The position numbers and the translations under genes were made by a program. Positions 23,908 to 24,934 of a DNA stretch of 24,934 bases are shown piece after piece. Origin of the DNA: JAMZMI01 sp047632435 (lineage in GTDB: Bacteria; Bacteroidota; Bacteroidia; Cytophagales; Cyclobacteriaceae); contig JBLICU010000052.1 of assembly GCA_047632435.1 (NCBI GenBank), positions 1 through 24,934 on the forward strand. Direction: 5' to 3'. The notes beneath the pieces were generated by a model. That model was not told where the DNA came from and did no database searches. It saw nothing but the letters and a program-made list of their open reading frames with translations. Every line of letters starts with the position of its first letter. The stretch's first letter is position 1.

Positions 23908-24934
23908 ATGAAAAAACGTATCTGGCAACCAACCGCACTTATTATATTAGGAATATCACTTCTAGGGGCCAATTTGATTGAATGGGGAAACCCTTCTCTA
24001 TTTAATGAGCTATCCTTAAATCATGTTCTGCAGACGCTAGGTGATCCGGCTCCCATTCATGAAATGGATTGGGATCAGAAACAAATCGAAATTGGAAAGG
24101 AATTGGTAGAAACGGGACAGGCAGTCTTGGCCGATGGTAAAAAGAGCAAGCCCATAAGTAAATATTTTGTTTGCACCAATTGCCACAATTCAGAAAGAGA
24201 GGAAATGGACATTCGGTTTTCTGATCCAGATACCAGATTGCCATATGCCATCGAACATGGTATTCCTTTTCTACAAGGAACTACGTTTTGGGGGATTGTG
24301 AATCGTGAAAGCTGGTACAACGATGACTATTTCCTGAAATACGGAGAAGGCGTAAGAGCGGCCAATAGCAGCCTGAGAGAATCCATCCAACTTTGCGCAA
24401 TTGAATGCTCCCAGGGAAGACCTTTGGAGAAATGGGAAGAAGACGCAATTCTGGCCTATTACTGGACTTTGGAATTGAAAATGGCTGATCTAGAAATTCC
24501 TGAATCTATAAAATTGCGAGTCACTAACGCCTTGAAAGATGAGATTACAGATACTACGTTAGTAAACGAATTAAAAGGCTATTATATGACCGCCTCTCCT
24601 GCCACTTTTGGGCATGTGTTAGAAAATAAAAAAGAAGGATATGGGATGAAAGGTGATGTGATTATCGGTGAGCAGATTTATGAAACTAGTTGTAGATATT
24701 GTCATCAGGAAGGTGGGGTTTCTGATTTTCTCCTTGATTATGCGCCGAAAACTTTTAAGTATTTGAAAAAGCATATGTTTCAGAATGATGATGACTTTTC
24801 TATTTATCAGATCATTAGAAAAGGAACTTATGCGTCTCCGGGTGCAAGGCCGTATATGCCGCATTACCCTGAAGAAAAAATGAGTGACACTCAGATTGAG
24901 AGCTTAAGGTTATATGTATTGGCCAAAGCTGATA
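23908..24934 (+). CDS. di-heme c-type cytochrome, 3' end outside window
   Basis: An open frame runs from ATG 23908 to the window edge (342 codons, no stop). The N-terminus has a hydrophobic stretch (about 9-24, TALIILGISLLGANLI) that is a signal peptide or membrane anchor. Two classical heme c attachment sites are present: CTNCH at 89-93 and CRYCH at 262-266. A long segment between them (about 95-250) has GTTFWGIVNRESWYNDDY and CAIECSQGRPLEKWEEDAIL, so the first domain is larger than a minimal cytochrome c. Downstream of the second heme, YMPHYPEEKMSD gives a probable Met ligand. It is 6 nt after the DUF5777 barrel gene and must be co-transcribed. It differs from the CX4CH lipoproteins of the same cluster. 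Electron donor and acceptor are not known. Confidence 0.87.
   Translation, partial: MKKRIWQPTALIILGISLLGANLIEWGNPSLFNELSLNHVLQTLGDPAPIHEMDWDQKQIEIGKELVETGQAVLADGKKSKPISKYFVCTNCHNSEREEMDIRFSDPDTRLPYAIEHGIPFLQGTTFWGIVNRESWYNDDYFLKYGEGVRAANSSLRESIQLCAIECSQGRPLEKWEEDAILAYYWTLELKMADLEIPESIKLRVTNALKDEITDTTLVNELKGYYMTASPATFGHVLENKKEGYGMKGDVIIGEQIYETSCRYCHQEGGVSDFLLDYAPKTFKYLKKHMFQNDDDFSIYQIIRKGTYASPGARPYMPHYPEEKMSDTQIESLRLYVLAKAD

Overview
The window is chromosomal DNA from a Bacteroidota bacterium, most likely an aquatic or marine member of the Cytophagales. The evidence is the low GC content, the near absence of Shine-Dalgarno sequences, TAnnTTTG-type promoter boxes, a type IX secretion (T9SS) C-terminal sorting domain, a FecI/FecR/TonB-receptor signalling set with a DUF4974-type FecR, many lipoproteins with acidic residues after the lipobox cysteine, and a DUF5777-type beta-barrel. 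The species cannot be named from the sequence alone. No tRNA, rRNA, CRISPR array, insertion sequence or phage gene was seen.

Left part (1-5412): the 3' end of an M23 peptidase with its terminator; a LigB/DODA-type extradiol dioxygenase; a 1023-residue T9SS-exported multidomain surface protein on the minus strand; and an MltB-type lytic transglycosylase.

Middle (5454-12067, minus strand): a three-gene cell-surface signalling operon (ECF sigma factor, FecR anti-sigma factor, TonB-dependent receptor with an STN signalling domain), then a second operon reading DUF1080 hydrolase, small membrane protein, BASS-family sodium symporter. A low-complexity intergenic repeat patch separates the two operons.

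Right-middle (12238-17965): an 880-residue surface lipoprotein built of about ten degenerate 'GxGY' beta repeats; sucC; and a divergent pair made of a LolD-like ABC ATPase overlapping an EamA-type transporter. Good hairpin terminators follow the repeat lipoprotein gene and sucC.

Right end (18188-24934, plus strand) is the most interesting region. An ECF sigma factor with a GTG start overlaps a gene whose product has a short cytoplasmic N-terminus, one inner-membrane helix, a linker of about 275 residues and a C-terminal outer-membrane beta-barrel. This is the architecture of the dual-membrane-spanning anti-sigma factors (Dma) described in Bacteroides. The same promoter-like sequence, GGCAACC-N16-CGTC, lies before the sigma gene and again before the next gene, a lipoprotein with cytochrome-c-like heme motifs. 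The simplest model is that the sigma factor drives itself and a downstream run of surface or periplasmic genes: two cytochrome-like lipoproteins (one with CX4CH and CXXCH, one with CX4CH), a lipocalin-like lipoprotein, a YD-repeat-like lipoprotein, a DUF5777 barrel and a di-heme cytochrome c that runs off the window. An outer-membrane-sensing sigma circuit controlling a heme-protein/barrel module is the best candidate here for an undescribed system.
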